Shown here piece by piece: positions 7,001 through 14,300 of a stretch of 25,873 nucleotides of DNA. A program made the position numbers and the translations under genes. The stretch is from a virus. Location: positions 1 to 25,873 of IMG/VR virus record IMGVR_UViG_3300025570_000099. The stretch is one strand, 5' to 3'. Position 1 is the first letter of the stretch. Every line of letters begins with the position of its first letter. The notes beneath the pieces are model-generated. The model was not told the DNA's origin and ran no database searches. It worked only from the letters and a program-made list of their open reading frames with translations.

Positions 7001-9199
7001 TTTAGTGCAGGAGTGACTAACACTACGGGGCTTGAGAATACCGCCATTGGTATGTACGCCTTGAGATTTAACACCACAGGACAAACAAACACTGCTGTGG
7101 GCTTACAGGCACTTCACCGAAATACAACGGCTAGTAACAATACGGCTGTCGGTAGATATGCTCTGGAGGCAAACACCACAGGCACACGTAACACCGCAGT
7201 GGGCGCATTAGCAGGGGATGCCAACACAGAAGGCAATTACAACTCAGCCTTTGGTTATAATTCATTAGGGGCAAATACTACAGGCACACATAACACTGCT
7301 CTTGGTGACTTTTCTCAGGCTGCTAACACTACAGGAACTAAGAATGTTTCTGTGGGGCAAGGGTCATTTATTACCAACACTACAGGCTCTAATAATGTAG
7401 TTGTGGGTACAGAAGCTATGACTGCTAACACTACAGCAGATAACAACACAGCAGTTGGTTTTCAAGCTTTATATGCTAACACCACAGGCAGTGAAAATAA
7501 CGCATTGGGCTATGGTGCTTTACAAGCCAACACAACTGCTCAGAATAATAATGCTTTTGGAACTTTAGCTTTAGGGGCAAACACCACAGGTGCGAGTAAT
7601 ACTGCTATGGGTGGTAATACTTTAGACGCTAATACCACAGGAAGTAACAACACAGCAGTGGGTTACGTTGCTTTAGGAGCAAACACCACAGGCGCTCAAA
7701 TGACAGCCGTGGGTACGTTAGCTTTAGCCGCTAGTACGACAGCCACTGGTTGTATAGCAGTAGGGTTTAGGTCATTAAACGACAACACCACTGGCGATTG
7801 GAATGTTGGTCTTGGATATGATGCTTTAGGAGTTAATACCACAGGCGCTAACAACACAGCTGTCGGTACGTTTGCGCTAGACGCTAATACCACCGCATCT
7901 AACAATACAGCAGTGGGTTATGCTTCTTTAGGCACAAACACCACAGGTGCTAGTAATACAGCAGTTGGTAGAGAATCTTTATTTAATAACACTACAGGCG
8001 CAAGTAACGCCGCACTGGGTCTTAATGCTTTATACGCAAACACCACAGGCACAGAGAATGTTGCCGTTGGTAAAGGCGCTTTACAATCAAATACCACAGG
8101 TAGTTACAATCACGCCTTTGGAGTAAATGCAGGTTACGCAATAACAACTGGTTCGACTAACATAGCTATAGGAAACGCGGCTTTAAGTACCGCTACAACC
8201 GCAAGCGGTAACACAGCAGTTGGACACAGCGCATTAGCCGCAAACACTTCAGGTTCTTCTAACGTAGGAGTGGGTGCAAATGTATTAGATGCTAATACCA
8301 CAGGCGCTAACAACACAGCCGTTGGTAAAGATGCTTTAACCGATAACACCACAGGCACATATAACACCGCAGTGGGTTCATTATCTTTGGAGAATACAAC
8401 CACTGGTATTTCAAATACTGCCGTAGGTGGGCAAGCATTACAAGGTAATACCTCAGGCGACTACAACACGGCTATGGGAGTAAATGCACTTGATAAAAAC
8501 ACTACAGCAGACGGAAATACAGGTATAGCCGCAGGAGCTTTAGCCGCAAATACAACAGGCGCAAGCAACACAGCAGTCGGTCAGAATGCTTTAACCGCAA
8601 ACACCACAGGTACACAGAATACAGCAGTGGGTCAAAGTGCAGGCAATACTATTACTACAGGTAACTATAATTTATGTGTTGGATATAACACTGATACTGG
8701 TTCTATTGATTCACAGAGACGCTTTGTTATTGGACAAGATTTTAACGGAACTACAAATAATGCAGTACACATAGGTGCTTCTGGTGGTCATGTTAGAAAC
8801 GACTTTTTAAGCGATGCCACTTGGGATCAAGTTTCAGATGTGCGTAAGAAAACAAATATTGAAGACAACAGTATGGGCTTAGAGTTTATCAATGGTCTGC
8901 GAACAGTAATCTTTAATTTTAAAGCACCTTCAGAGTATCCCGAAGAGTGGCAAGAATACAATGCCAGTCAGACTGAGCCTGTAGTTAAGGACAAAAAAAT
9001 AGGTCTTATAGCTCAAGAAGTTAAAGCAGTTATTGATGAATTAGGTATTGAACATTATGACGGTACTTGGGGAGAGAAACCAAACGGACAGCAAGAGATT
9101 GGCCCTTCTGATTATATTTTTCCGCTTATCAAAGCTATACAAGAACTTTCAACTCAACTAGACGCAGCATTAGCTCGCATTGAAACCTTAGAAGGATAA
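4100..9199 (+). CDS. Giant tail fibre with 17-residue repeats and S74-type C-terminal chaperone
   Basis: This 1699-residue protein is the likely receptor-binding fibre. The start follows AGGAGA. Residues 1-60 look like the tail-attachment end, with a His pair in GTTGHQHDGG (H44, H46). Residues about 100-800 are beta-rich, low-complexity fibre shaft (DVDLGTNALRFKDAYI at 105-120, NLTVGGNITVTGNVDVDG) with repeated blocks annotated separately. Residues 809-1523 are about 42 tandem 17-residue units of the type NTAVGxxALxANTTGxx, similar to beta-roll repeats of YadA-like adhesins. Residues 1579-1699 match the peptidase S74 intramolecular chaperone: SDVRKKTNI, then IGLIAQEV, a Tyr-Ile-Phe-Pro-Leu-Ile-Lys-Ala segment and a coiled-coil end. 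The product should be a trimer that cuts off its own chaperone. It is long even for phage fibres. Confidence 0.88.
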   Translation: MAGTSYTRQSTLTDGDTITASLFNAEYNQLVTAFSYAASGTTGHQHDGGSGEGGNIEIIGDQDFLNKIVVDSSNNRWSVFVEVGGSAVEQVRIEDGVVYPVTDSDVDLGTNALRFKDAYIDSLTATGNLTVGGNITVTGNVDVDGIVEFDGLSGTGSVTVTDILDQDDMSGDSATALATQQSIKAYVDAQQDTVDTFAEILALSNTSGGTDVELTTTDKVQFRDAAIYINSSADGQLDIVADTEIQIAATTIDINGAVALNGAVTGATNITLSGELDAATGDFSGAVDIDGALDVAGTTNLDVVDIDGAVDMATTLAVAGNVDFNGDLDVDGTTNLDVVDIDGAVDMASTLTVASNIVVGGTVDGRDVATDGTKLDGIEASATADQTDAEIRTAVEAATDSNVFTDADHTKLNAIEASADVTDTANVTSAGALMDSEVTNLAQVKAFDSSDYATAAQGTTADAALPKSGGAMTGAITTNSTFDGRDVATDGTKLDGIEASADVTDTANVTAAGALMDSELTAIASVKALNQGVATTDSPQFVGITSTANVIVGGNLTVNGTTTTLNTATLDVEDKNITINYGAGDTTGSANGAGITIQDAVDASTDATILWDTTNDEFDFSHPINVAGKVTSTGTSVFASLDISGDIDVDGTTNLDVVDIDGAVDMASTLAVAGVVTANAGVVVDNFTLDGTTLALSSGDMLVDVAGNITLDADDAGEIRLKDGGTQYGALKIDSSRFKIQSIISDADMLFAVNDGGSEVTALSFDASEAGAATFNSTIAATGITVSGNLDVDGGTIKLDGNYPNGVNNVALGNAALDTASGVNGYSVAVGTNALTAMTSGGSNVGVGYASGAAITTGGNNVAVGTEALDATTTGSSNVAVGSAALGANTTASNNTAVGYSALLSNTTGDANTALGSGTLYACTTASANTAVGKDAGANITTGGNNTAVGRSALLANTTGRDNTALGFSAGVTNTTGLENTAIGMYALRFNTTGQTNTAVGLQALHRNTTASNNTAVGRYALEANTTGTRNTAVGALAGDANTEGNYNSAFGYNSLGANTTGTHNTALGDFSQAANTTGTKNVSVGQGSFITNTTGSNNVVVGTEAMTANTTADNNTAVGFQALYANTTGSENNALGYGALQANTTAQNNNAFGTLALGANTTGASNTAMGGNTLDANTTGSNNTAVGYVALGANTTGAQMTAVGTLALAASTTATGCIAVGFRSLNDNTTGDWNVGLGYDALGVNTTGANNTAVGTFALDANTTASNNTAVGYASLGTNTTGASNTAVGRESLFNNTTGASNAALGLNALYANTTGTENVAVGKGALQSNTTGSYNHAFGVNAGYAITTGSTNIAIGNAALSTATTASGNTAVGHSALAANTSGSSNVGVGANVLDANTTGANNTAVGKDALTDNTTGTYNTAVGSLSLENTTTGISNTAVGGQALQGNTSGDYNTAMGVNALDKNTTADGNTGIAAGALAANTTGASNTAVGQNALTANTTGTQNTAVGQSAGNTITTGNYNLCVGYNTDTGSIDSQRRFVIGQDFNGTTNNAVHIGASGGHVRNDFLSDATWDQVSDVRKKTNIEDNSMGLEFINGLRTVIFNFKAPSEYPEEWQEYNASQTEPVVKDKKIGLIAQEVKAVIDELGIEHYDGTWGEKPNGQQEIGPSDYIFPLIKAIQELSTQLDAALARIETLEG
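4988..6100 (+). repeat. Three copies of an identical 17-residue shaft block (GTTNLDVVDIDGAVDMA)
   Basis: Copies lie at 4988-5038, 5093-5143 and 6050-6100, all in the fibre frame. The 17 residues are identical in all three, yet 10-11 of 17 codons differ between any pair, all synonymously. The flanks (TLAVAG, TLTVAS) are also similar. These are shaft repeats, not mobile elements. Confidence 0.9.
5189..5602 (+). repeat. Two copies of an identical 19-residue shaft block (DGRDVATDGTKLDGIEASA)
   Basis: Copies lie at 5189-5245 and 5546-5602. The 19 residues are identical while 7 codons differ synonymously. A partial third version, HTKLNAIEASADVTDTANV, starts near 5327, and ADVTDTANV recurs after the second full copy. 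Confidence 0.88.
6524..8668 (+). repeat. About 42 tandem 51-bp units coding 17-residue fibre repeats
   Basis: Residues 809-1523 of the fibre divide into a first 18-residue unit and 41 units of exactly 17 residues, with consensus N-T-A-V-G-x-x-A-L-x-A-N-T-T-G-x-x. The register never slips after the first unit. A degenerate unit (NLCVGYNTDTG) follows. Some units change class, e.g. TTAS or TTAD instead of TTG, or AGxxITTGG in place of ALxANTTG. Such periodicity fits a parallel beta-roll or solenoid in a trimer. Confidence 0.93.
8834..9199 (+). other. Predicted self-cleaved S74 chaperone domain of the fibre
   Basis: The 121 residues from Ser1579 to the end have the S74 pattern. Ser1579 starts the SDVRKK motif, and Lys1584 is five residues later, the same spacing as the Ser-Lys dyad known from endosialidase chaperones. 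Cleavage would occur just before Ser1579. GLIAQEV (residues about 1635) and the final coiled coil are the other family marks. Confidence 0.82.
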
Positions 9200-9205
9200 A
9201 TAACC

Positions 9206-9466
9206 ATGACTGAAGAAGTAGAAGTAGTAACACGCACCGAAGAAGAACTAGCACAAGACTACTCAGCAATGGGTGACTCCGTAGCTCTTATTAATACTGT
9301 AATCGCAGGTGACGCTATGGCAGAAGATGATGCCGAAGACCGTCAAGGCTGTGTAGACCGCAACGTACAGCACCTAGAGCTTATGGTTGCTAAAGACGAC
9401 TGGGGCAGCGAAGACATGACCGCAGTTAATGCAGCCATCAGTGCAGGAAACGGGTATAGCGCCTAA
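9206..9466 (+). CDS. Small acidic protein of unknown function
   Basis: This encodes 86 residues, strongly acidic (MTEEVEVVTRTEEEL, AEDDAEDRQG), with a helical look and no membrane segment. A good ribosome site, AGAAGGA, precedes the ATG. The C-terminal half contains NVQHLELMVAKDDWGSEDM. I recognise it only as a type often found after fibre genes in marine phages, with no known function; an accessory fibre or assembly role is possible but unsupported. Its stop overlaps the next start as TAATG, so translation is coupled to the following membrane protein. Confidence 0.6.
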   Translation: MTEEVEVVTRTEEELAQDYSAMGDSVALINTVIAGDAMAEDDAEDRQGCVDRNVQHLELMVAKDDWGSEDMTAVNAAISAGNGYSA

Positions 9467-9660
9467 TGGACATTATATTCAAAGCCCTAAAGTCTAAGAC
9501 TGTACAGTTCTCAATTGCTTTGGCCATCCTCAGCATACTGCAAGGCTACGTAGGCTTCTTGCCTGTGTCGCCAGCAGGACAAGCCGCTGTTGGTTGTATC
9601 ATTGCAAGCTGTGTCACTGTACTGCGCTTTGTGACTGTGGCTCCTATAGCGGAGAAGTAA
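9466..9660 (+). CDS. Small two-helix membrane protein, holin candidate
   Basis: The 64-residue product has two hydrophobic segments, residues about 13-32 (VQFSIALAILSILQGYVG) and 38-58 (GQAAVGCIIASCVTVLRFVT), with a short Pro-containing turn between and charged ends (KALKSK, APIAEK). This size and layout fit a class II holin or another small inner-membrane phage protein. It overlaps the preceding gene by one base (TAATG) and abuts the next, so it belongs to a tight four-gene cluster. Holin function is inferred from topology and the presence of a second membrane protein nearby; a clearer holin is encoded at 25081. Confidence 0.6.
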   Translation: MDIIFKALKSKTVQFSIALAILSILQGYVGFLPVSPAGQAAVGCIIASCVTVLRFVTVAPIAEK

Positions 9661-10119
9661 ATGATTGCGGAAATCTCAGCAGTTGTAGGTGTACTTAAGG
9701 CTCTTAACGACGGCATAAAAACCGTCAAAGAGTCTGGAGACCACTTGTCAGGTCTGTCGGGATTATTCACTAGCCTCACTGACAGCAAGGTAGCTGTAGA
9801 GAGCATTGAAGAAGCCACAAAAGCAGGCGATCATGTACTAACACAGGAAGAAGCGCTGGAGTTGGCGTGGGCTAAGGATGCTATACGGCAGCATGAGAAA
9901 GAACTAAAGCGCATTACCCCCAAGGCAGTGTGGCGTGACATGCTAATGATACAGAACAAGTCTATTCTAGACCACAAGCATAAACTAGAAAAAATTAGAC
10001 TTGCTAAGTTAAAACAACAACGAAAAGTAACTGATATGCTAAAAAACATAGGAGCTACTATTGTTGTTGTTTCTGTATTTGGTGGTATTTTTTGGTTAAT
10101 AACTGAAGGTATAATATAA
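9661..10119 (+). CDS. Tail-anchored coiled-coil protein of unknown function
   Basis: This 152-residue protein has an N-terminal segment with small residues (ISAVVGVLKALNDGIKTVKES), a long charged helical middle (residues about 45-125, including HEKELKRITPKAVWRDML and HKHKLEKIRLAKLKQQRK), and one C-terminal membrane helix, residues about 129-149 (GATIVVVSVFGGIFWLIT). I recall similar proteins near fibres in marine T7-like phages, always without a function. The layout suggests a tail-anchored inner-membrane protein with a cytoplasmic coiled coil. A spanin is unlikely because known inner-membrane spanins carry the membrane segment at the N-terminus. The ATG directly follows the previous stop; its own stop overlaps the next start as TAATG. 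Confidence 0.62.
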   Translation: MIAEISAVVGVLKALNDGIKTVKESGDHLSGLSGLFTSLTDSKVAVESIEEATKAGDHVLTQEEALELAWAKDAIRQHEKELKRITPKAVWRDMLMIQNKSILDHKHKLEKIRLAKLKQQRKVTDMLKNIGATIVVVSVFGGIFWLITEGII

Positions 10120-10295
10120 TGGCTGTAGAAGAATCAGTAAAAGAAACGGTAGACGTAGTAGCTGCTTCAACAGGCATACTTTCTTTAGTTGCTTGGTTAC
10201 CGCCTACAGCCTCATTGTTTACTATTATATGGTTAGGTATAAGGATATACGAATCAGATACTGTTCAAAAACTTGTAAATAAAAATAAAGAATGA
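10119..10295 (+). CDS. 58-residue membrane protein, class II holin candidate
   Basis: The frame ATG 10119 to TGA 10293-10295 encodes 58 residues: MAVEESVKETVDVVAAS, a hydrophobic stretch (residues about 18-40, TGILSLVAWLPPTASLFTII) and IRIYESDTVQKLVNKNKE. The Trp-Leu-Pro-Pro turn could split the stretch into two short helices. The end 'IRIYESDTVQK' resembles small holins of marine T7-like phages as I remember them. The gene overlaps both neighbours, TAATG upstream and ATGA downstream, which supports it being real. Function is inferred from size, charge pattern and this resemblance. Confidence 0.62.
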   Translation: MAVEESVKETVDVVAASTGILSLVAWLPPTASLFTIIWLGIRIYESDTVQKLVNKNKE

Positions 10296-11317
10296 AATTT
10301 TATATACTAACATCTAATAACTATAAAGGACTTATGCGTCATTTTGATCCTGAATATAGTCACATACAAAAAGAAGATGCAGTTGTAATTATTAATAGTT
10401 TAGACAGTGCATACATTGAACAAGCTAAAAACTTTTGTATTGTAAAAGATATTAAATATTATATCACAGAAAGCAACGGAAGTCCAGCAAAAGGTAAAAA
10501 TAGTTTGTTAGACATTTTTTTAGAATCTAATAATGACTATTGTGTCATGATAGACGGCGATGATTTTTTAACTCCGCATGGTGTTTGGATGTATAAGCAC
10601 TTAGCGGGATTAGAAACTCCCCCGGACGCAGTATGTTTAATTAATCAAACGTCTTTACGTTATCAAAATGATGTGTTATACTCCGTAAATCCTTTTACTG
10701 TAGACTATGAAGATCTTTTAAGCTCTGATTACTATACAATGTTTAAACATGATCTTGGGTTGAGCCACGAAAAATCTATGTACTTTCATAATCTTCATAA
10801 CAAATACTATGCAGAACAGCAAAAGTACAGCGAAGGCTCTGAAGTACATTGTCGTGTTACATGGATGAGCAAAAAGGCTGCTCAGTTTAAATTTGATGAG
10901 GATTTAATTGTAGGCGAAGACACGTTGCAAATGTTGCGTTTAAAGCACGAAGCTTTAGAAGGACGTTTAAATTTATATACTACAAACGAAAACCCTGCAA
11001 CATATGTATACGATGAAAGAGAACCCGGAACTGTAATGCTAGAGTCTAGTTTTGGGACTGATTATGAATGGATGGATGTGTATCTCAATGCTCTTGAAGA
11101 AATGAAAGAAAACAATCAACTGCATTTGAATACATGCCTTCCAGAGCTAAAAATAGAATATCCTCAAGATTATGTTTATAACGATCTTGAATTAACAGAG
11201 CCTCACGTACATGAACTACAGGAAGCTCATCTAGTGTTTCCACAAAACGCTACAGATAACTCAATACAGAAGTGTTATGAGTTTTTAAAATCTTTAGACA
11301 ACAAAAAAGCTGCATAG
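10292..11317 (+). CDS. Glycosyltransferase, GT-A fold (family 2-like)
   Basis: This 341-residue protein probably moves a sugar from a nucleotide-sugar to an unknown acceptor. The start of the fold is visible as MKFYILTSNN and VVIINSLDSAYIEQAKNFC (residues 31-49). SNGSPAKGKNSLLDIFLES (61-79) precedes the metal-binding DxD, D88-G-D90 in VMIDGDDFLTP. VGED at 207-210 fits the acidic catalytic-base motif of GT2 enzymes. The last 90 residues are less typical. The ATG overlaps the previous stop (ATGA) and no ribosome site precedes it, so expression depends on the upstream small gene. The region looks more AT-rich than the flanking genes, suggesting an acquired gene. Targets could be virion proteins or host surface glycans; nothing in the sequence decides. 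Confidence 0.72.
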   Translation: MKFYILTSNNYKGLMRHFDPEYSHIQKEDAVVIINSLDSAYIEQAKNFCIVKDIKYYITESNGSPAKGKNSLLDIFLESNNDYCVMIDGDDFLTPHGVWMYKHLAGLETPPDAVCLINQTSLRYQNDVLYSVNPFTVDYEDLLSSDYYTMFKHDLGLSHEKSMYFHNLHNKYYAEQQKYSEGSEVHCRVTWMSKKAAQFKFDEDLIVGEDTLQMLRLKHEALEGRLNLYTTNENPATYVYDEREPGTVMLESSFGTDYEWMDVYLNALEEMKENNQLHLNTCLPELKIEYPQDYVYNDLELTEPHVHELQEAHLVFPQNATDNSIQKCYEFLKSLDNKKAA

Positions 11318-11332
11318 CGAAAGGATAAATAA

Positions 11333-14300
11333 ATGAGCAAGAAAAGAAAACTAAGAGATACTAAAAAATCTTTGAAGCAATTAAAAGCTAAACGAGCCAA
11401 CTATGCAGCAGGCGGTTATGGATATGGTGGTGGTAGTTCAAGTTCAAGGGAAAGGCTTGTAAGAATGGTTCCTATAAAAGAAGAAAGAGATACTGCTTCT
11501 AACGAAAGAAACGTTATGGCTCCTCAAGTAATGACAAGAGGAGAAGACGGGAATATGTATCCTAATCCAATAGCAGCCGCAGAAGCTAATGAAAGATATG
11601 CAGCATCTCAATCTTCTCGTACTTCTAGAACAGGTCTTCCTACTAGTCGAGGCACAGGTAATCTTAATAATACTACATCTTATATTTTTGATGGTGTGGA
11701 TTTTAGTGGGGTTTTACCACAAAATTCTGAGTCTTCTGAGTCTTCTGAAGCGCCTGTTGGGATGCCTATATATGATCCGGGCAGACCTGAGCTTAGACAA
11801 ATGCAAGCCGTTAAAACTGGCATTGGGGCTGCAAGCACTAGTTCTATAGAAAGTTTAAAACGTGCTGCTGGTTATGGGGATCGAGGAGCCGCTGAAGCTT
11901 TACGCGGCTATGGCATTTCTACAGATATTCAGCGACTAGCAAATATGAAAGACATTCAAGCTAAAGCTGTGTCTGCCGGAGAGTTAATAGCAGCACAAGG
12001 AGAGGCAGCACAAGCTGATGTTGCAGGCGTAGCATCTCAAGCAGATCAATATGCAGATAAGTATGTAGAGCAATATCCTGAATGGAATGCAAAGCAAAAA
12101 GCTGAAGCAAAACAATGGGCGTACAACCAAAGAACTGGTGTTAAGTCTCCTATGCCTTCATGGTTAATGAATTCAGATTTCTTAAAAGGCATTGAAGCTG
12201 CTAATAACATGGAGTATGACACAACTTCAAGAGAAGCTACAAGCTACGAAGCCGCTAAAGCTGAACGCTTAACAGACACTAAAGCCGCACAAGGCGAAGT
12301 ATCAGTAACAGCTGAAGCAGACCAAGCAACAGCGGCTACAGTAGATACCGCACAACGTGACAAAGCTGCCGAAGAAGCTGCAATGGGCGTTGCGGCTACG
12401 CGCCCTGAAGAACGTGATTATGCAACAGCGGTTACAACTGATGAGCGGTTTACTGTTGATGAACCTGAAGATATAGATGTCACTACACGCGAAGCTCAAG
12501 TAATTTCTCAAGAAGAAATGGATCGATTGAGTCAGATAGCGCAAGAGCGTGGTGTAGATGTTAGAGACATTCCAGAATACGAACTAGCTCAAACACGCCA
12601 AGTACAGGTAGGCCAAGCAGCTCAAATGGGCTATACGCCCCGTTTAGGCGAAACACCCGAAGCAGTCGTTGTACGTGCAGAAACCTATGGAGCTGACTTT
12701 ACGCCCCAAGGCGGTAAGACAGAAATAGATGCAATTCCTGCATACATCAAAGCTTCTAAGCGTGTTGCACAAGTAGGCGAAGCTTCACAGCGTATTGCAG
12801 CTGAGCTGGGCGATGTGCCTTCAACAGACTTAGAAGGCCGTCAAGCTATTACAGGCGAAGCTCCTAAAGGAGACGCTGCACAGATTGGCGGTATACCTAC
12901 AATGGCTGCCGCAACTATGCAAGCGGTTACAGGCCAAGAGCGTACAGTAGCTGCCGCAGATATGATGGAAGTTGTTGCTGATGTCCCGCCCGAAGTTACA
13001 GCGGCTGTTGCACAAGACCCAGCAACTGTTGAAGCTCAGATAGATTCTGGCGAAGACCCTAAAGTAACAGCAGCTGTTGCAGCACTACCAACAGAAGCTC
13101 TTGTATCTACACAGATGGAAGGCTTGTTAGCAGGTATGGAAGACGGAGAGACTCCTGCATGGGCTAGACCAGCTGTTGCAGCTATAGAGTCTCAAATGGC
13201 CCGTAGAGGGCTTTCTGCTTCTTCTGTAGGTCGCGATGCACTCTTCAATGCTATTATTCAAAGTGCATTACCAATGGCTCAGAGCAATGCTCAGGCACTA
13301 CAAGCTAGAGCGCAACAAAATCTTAGCAACGAACAACAGGCTAACCTAGCTTCTGCGCAAAATACCATGCAGGTTCGTATGCAAAATCTGGCTAATCGTC
13401 AGACCGCTGCATCACAAACAGCAGAAATGGCACAGCAGATTAAAGTACAGCAAGGAACTTTTGAACAACAAGCAGTAATGACTACTGCGCAACAAGCTCA
13501 AGAAACAGCTCTTGCAAACGCTCAAATGGCTCAGCAACGCGCACAGCAAGAATCTTCGCAGCGCCAGCAAGCAGCTATCTCGCAGTTAAGTACTAGTTCC
13601 CAGTTAGATCTTGCAAACTTACAAGCTCTTAATGCAGCAGGCGCACAAAATCTAAACGCTGAGCAGCAAGCTAAACTGCAAACATACAATGCACAAGTAA
13701 ATAAAATTGTACGTCAAGCAGACTTAAATCAGGACATGGAAAAAGCAAACCTGTCTCCTGCTCTTCAGGTTGAGATGCAAAGAATCTCTGAAATTAACGC
13801 AGCTGCTAAAGATACAATGACAGCAGAACAAACTGAGCGGTTAACAAACCTTCAGGCGTTAATTGATTTCCGCAAAACAGATGCATCTTTTGCGCAGCAG
13901 ATGGACATGGCTAACATGTCTAATGAGCAGCAGATAGAACTAGCTATGCTTCAAGATAGGGCCGCTACAGATTCTGCAAACTTTACAGCTGATAATCAAT
14001 TTAGATTGCAAGAGCTGAATAATATTGTTTCGCGATCTACGCGCCAAGCTGAACTAAATGCACGTATGGAAGAAGTAAACCTAGATGCAAGTTTAAAAGT
14101 AGAACTATCTGAACTTGCTGAAAAGAACACTACTTCCCGTGCAAACATGACAGCAGAGCAGCAAACAAGACTTGCAAACTTACAAACTCTTGTAGACTTC
14201 CGCAAAACTAATGCAGCTCTGGCTCAGCAAATGGATACTGCAAACCTTGCTAACGAACAGCAAATGGAGCTTGCAAATCTTCAAGAGCGTTCAGCTACTG

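Noticed and set aside
4834-8403. Several minus-strand open frames (up to 178 residues) inside the fibre gene
   Set aside because: They mirror the repeat composition of the fibre (Val/Ala/Pro-rich strings repeating with the same period), have no ribosome sites and no family resemblance.
4100-9199. Diversity-generating retroelement acting on the Asn-rich fibre
   Set aside because: Many AAC/AAT codons were tempting, but there is no reverse transcriptase and no template repeat in the window, and the Asn positions are constant, not variable.
11589-11849. An 86-residue plus-strand frame inside the 1397-residue gene
   Set aside because: It is Leu-rich out-of-frame translation fully inside a convincing gene, with no ribosome site or context.
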